Made by a program: the position numbers and the translations under genes. Shown here in pieces: positions 5,826-5,879 of a DNA stretch of 5,879 nucleotides; within the stretch, counting starts at the first letter, position 1, and every line of letters begins with the position of its first letter. This DNA is from Staphylococcaceae bacterium UBA6286 (GTDB lineage Bacteria > Bacillota > Bacilli > Staphylococcales > Staphylococcaceae), in the NCBI GenBank assembly GCA_002438305.1, contig DJUI01000018.1:2325-8203 (forward strand). Reading direction: 5' to 3'. Below the pieces are notes generated by a model. That model was not told the origin of the DNA and did not search any database. It worked only from the letters and a program-made list of their open reading frames with translations.

Positions 5826-5879
5826 ATGTTAAAATCATCATTCGGGCAGTTGCAGCGTATTGGTAAAGCATTGATGCTT
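5826..5879 (+). CDS. ptsG: PTS glucose-specific transporter, EIIC N-terminus, truncated by window edge
   Basis: Only 18 codons are visible, giving MLKSSFGQLQRIGKALML. This closely resembles the start of Bacillus PtsG (FGxLQxIGRALMLP), where the EIIC membrane domain begins. PtsG takes up glucose while phosphorylating it to glucose-6-phosphate and, in the family, also phosphorylates GlcT when glucose is absent. The strong ribosome-binding site, the upstream RAT-terminator and the adjacent glcT all support the assignment. A sibling PTS EIIC (for example a glucosamine or second glucose permease, as staphylococci carry) cannot be excluded from so few residues. Confidence 0.85.
   Translation, partial: MLKSSFGQLQRIGKALML

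Overview
The window is a piece of chromosomal core genome from a low-to-mid G+C Firmicute, most likely a member of the Staphylococcaceae (Macrococcus, Jeotgalicoccus or a similar relative). The topoisomerase IV subunit ParC, the AGCS symporter AlsT and the antiterminator GlcT all resemble their staphylococcal counterparts. The order parC-alsT-glcT matches what I remember of Staphylococcus. Placing ptsG directly after glcT is a Bacillus-like arrangement. The genus cannot be fixed from the sequence alone. I see no mobile element, CRISPR array, tRNA or rRNA.

Layout: bases 1-2182 hold the 3' nine-tenths of parC (its start lies upstream). A 78-base gap with an internal promoter candidate and an inverted repeat leads to alsT (2261-3739, TTG start), a Na+-coupled amino-acid (probably glutamine/alanine) symporter. 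A strong hairpin at 3738-3766 serves as a bidirectional terminator between alsT and a convergent gene at 3770-4759 (minus strand). That gene encodes a secreted DUF1002/YpuA-like protein of unknown function. A 120-base divergent intergenic region (4760-4879) carries an extended -10 promoter for the DUF1002 gene and a striking 32-bp AT palindrome. It leads on the plus strand to glcT (4880-5725), the PRD-type antiterminator. The first 18 codons of ptsG (glucose-specific PTS permease) begin at 5826 and run off the window.

The clearest regulatory system is glcT-ptsG. A 29-nt ribonucleic antiterminator (RAT) and an overlapping intrinsic terminator lie between the two genes. When glucose is present, unphosphorylated GlcT should bind the RAT, block the terminator and let ptsG be transcribed. 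When glucose is absent, EIIGlc phosphorylates GlcT and the terminator forms. Here the RAT starts inside the glcT coding sequence, and the glcT stop codon itself forms the internal loop that the antiterminator family recognises. This compaction is the most interesting feature of the window. Other points worth a look are an inverted repeat that could hide the alsT ribosome-binding site in parC read-through RNA, a near-perfect palindrome in the DUF1002 gene leader, and the Thr/Asp pair at the quinolone-determining positions of ParC. No wholly new multi-gene system is evident.
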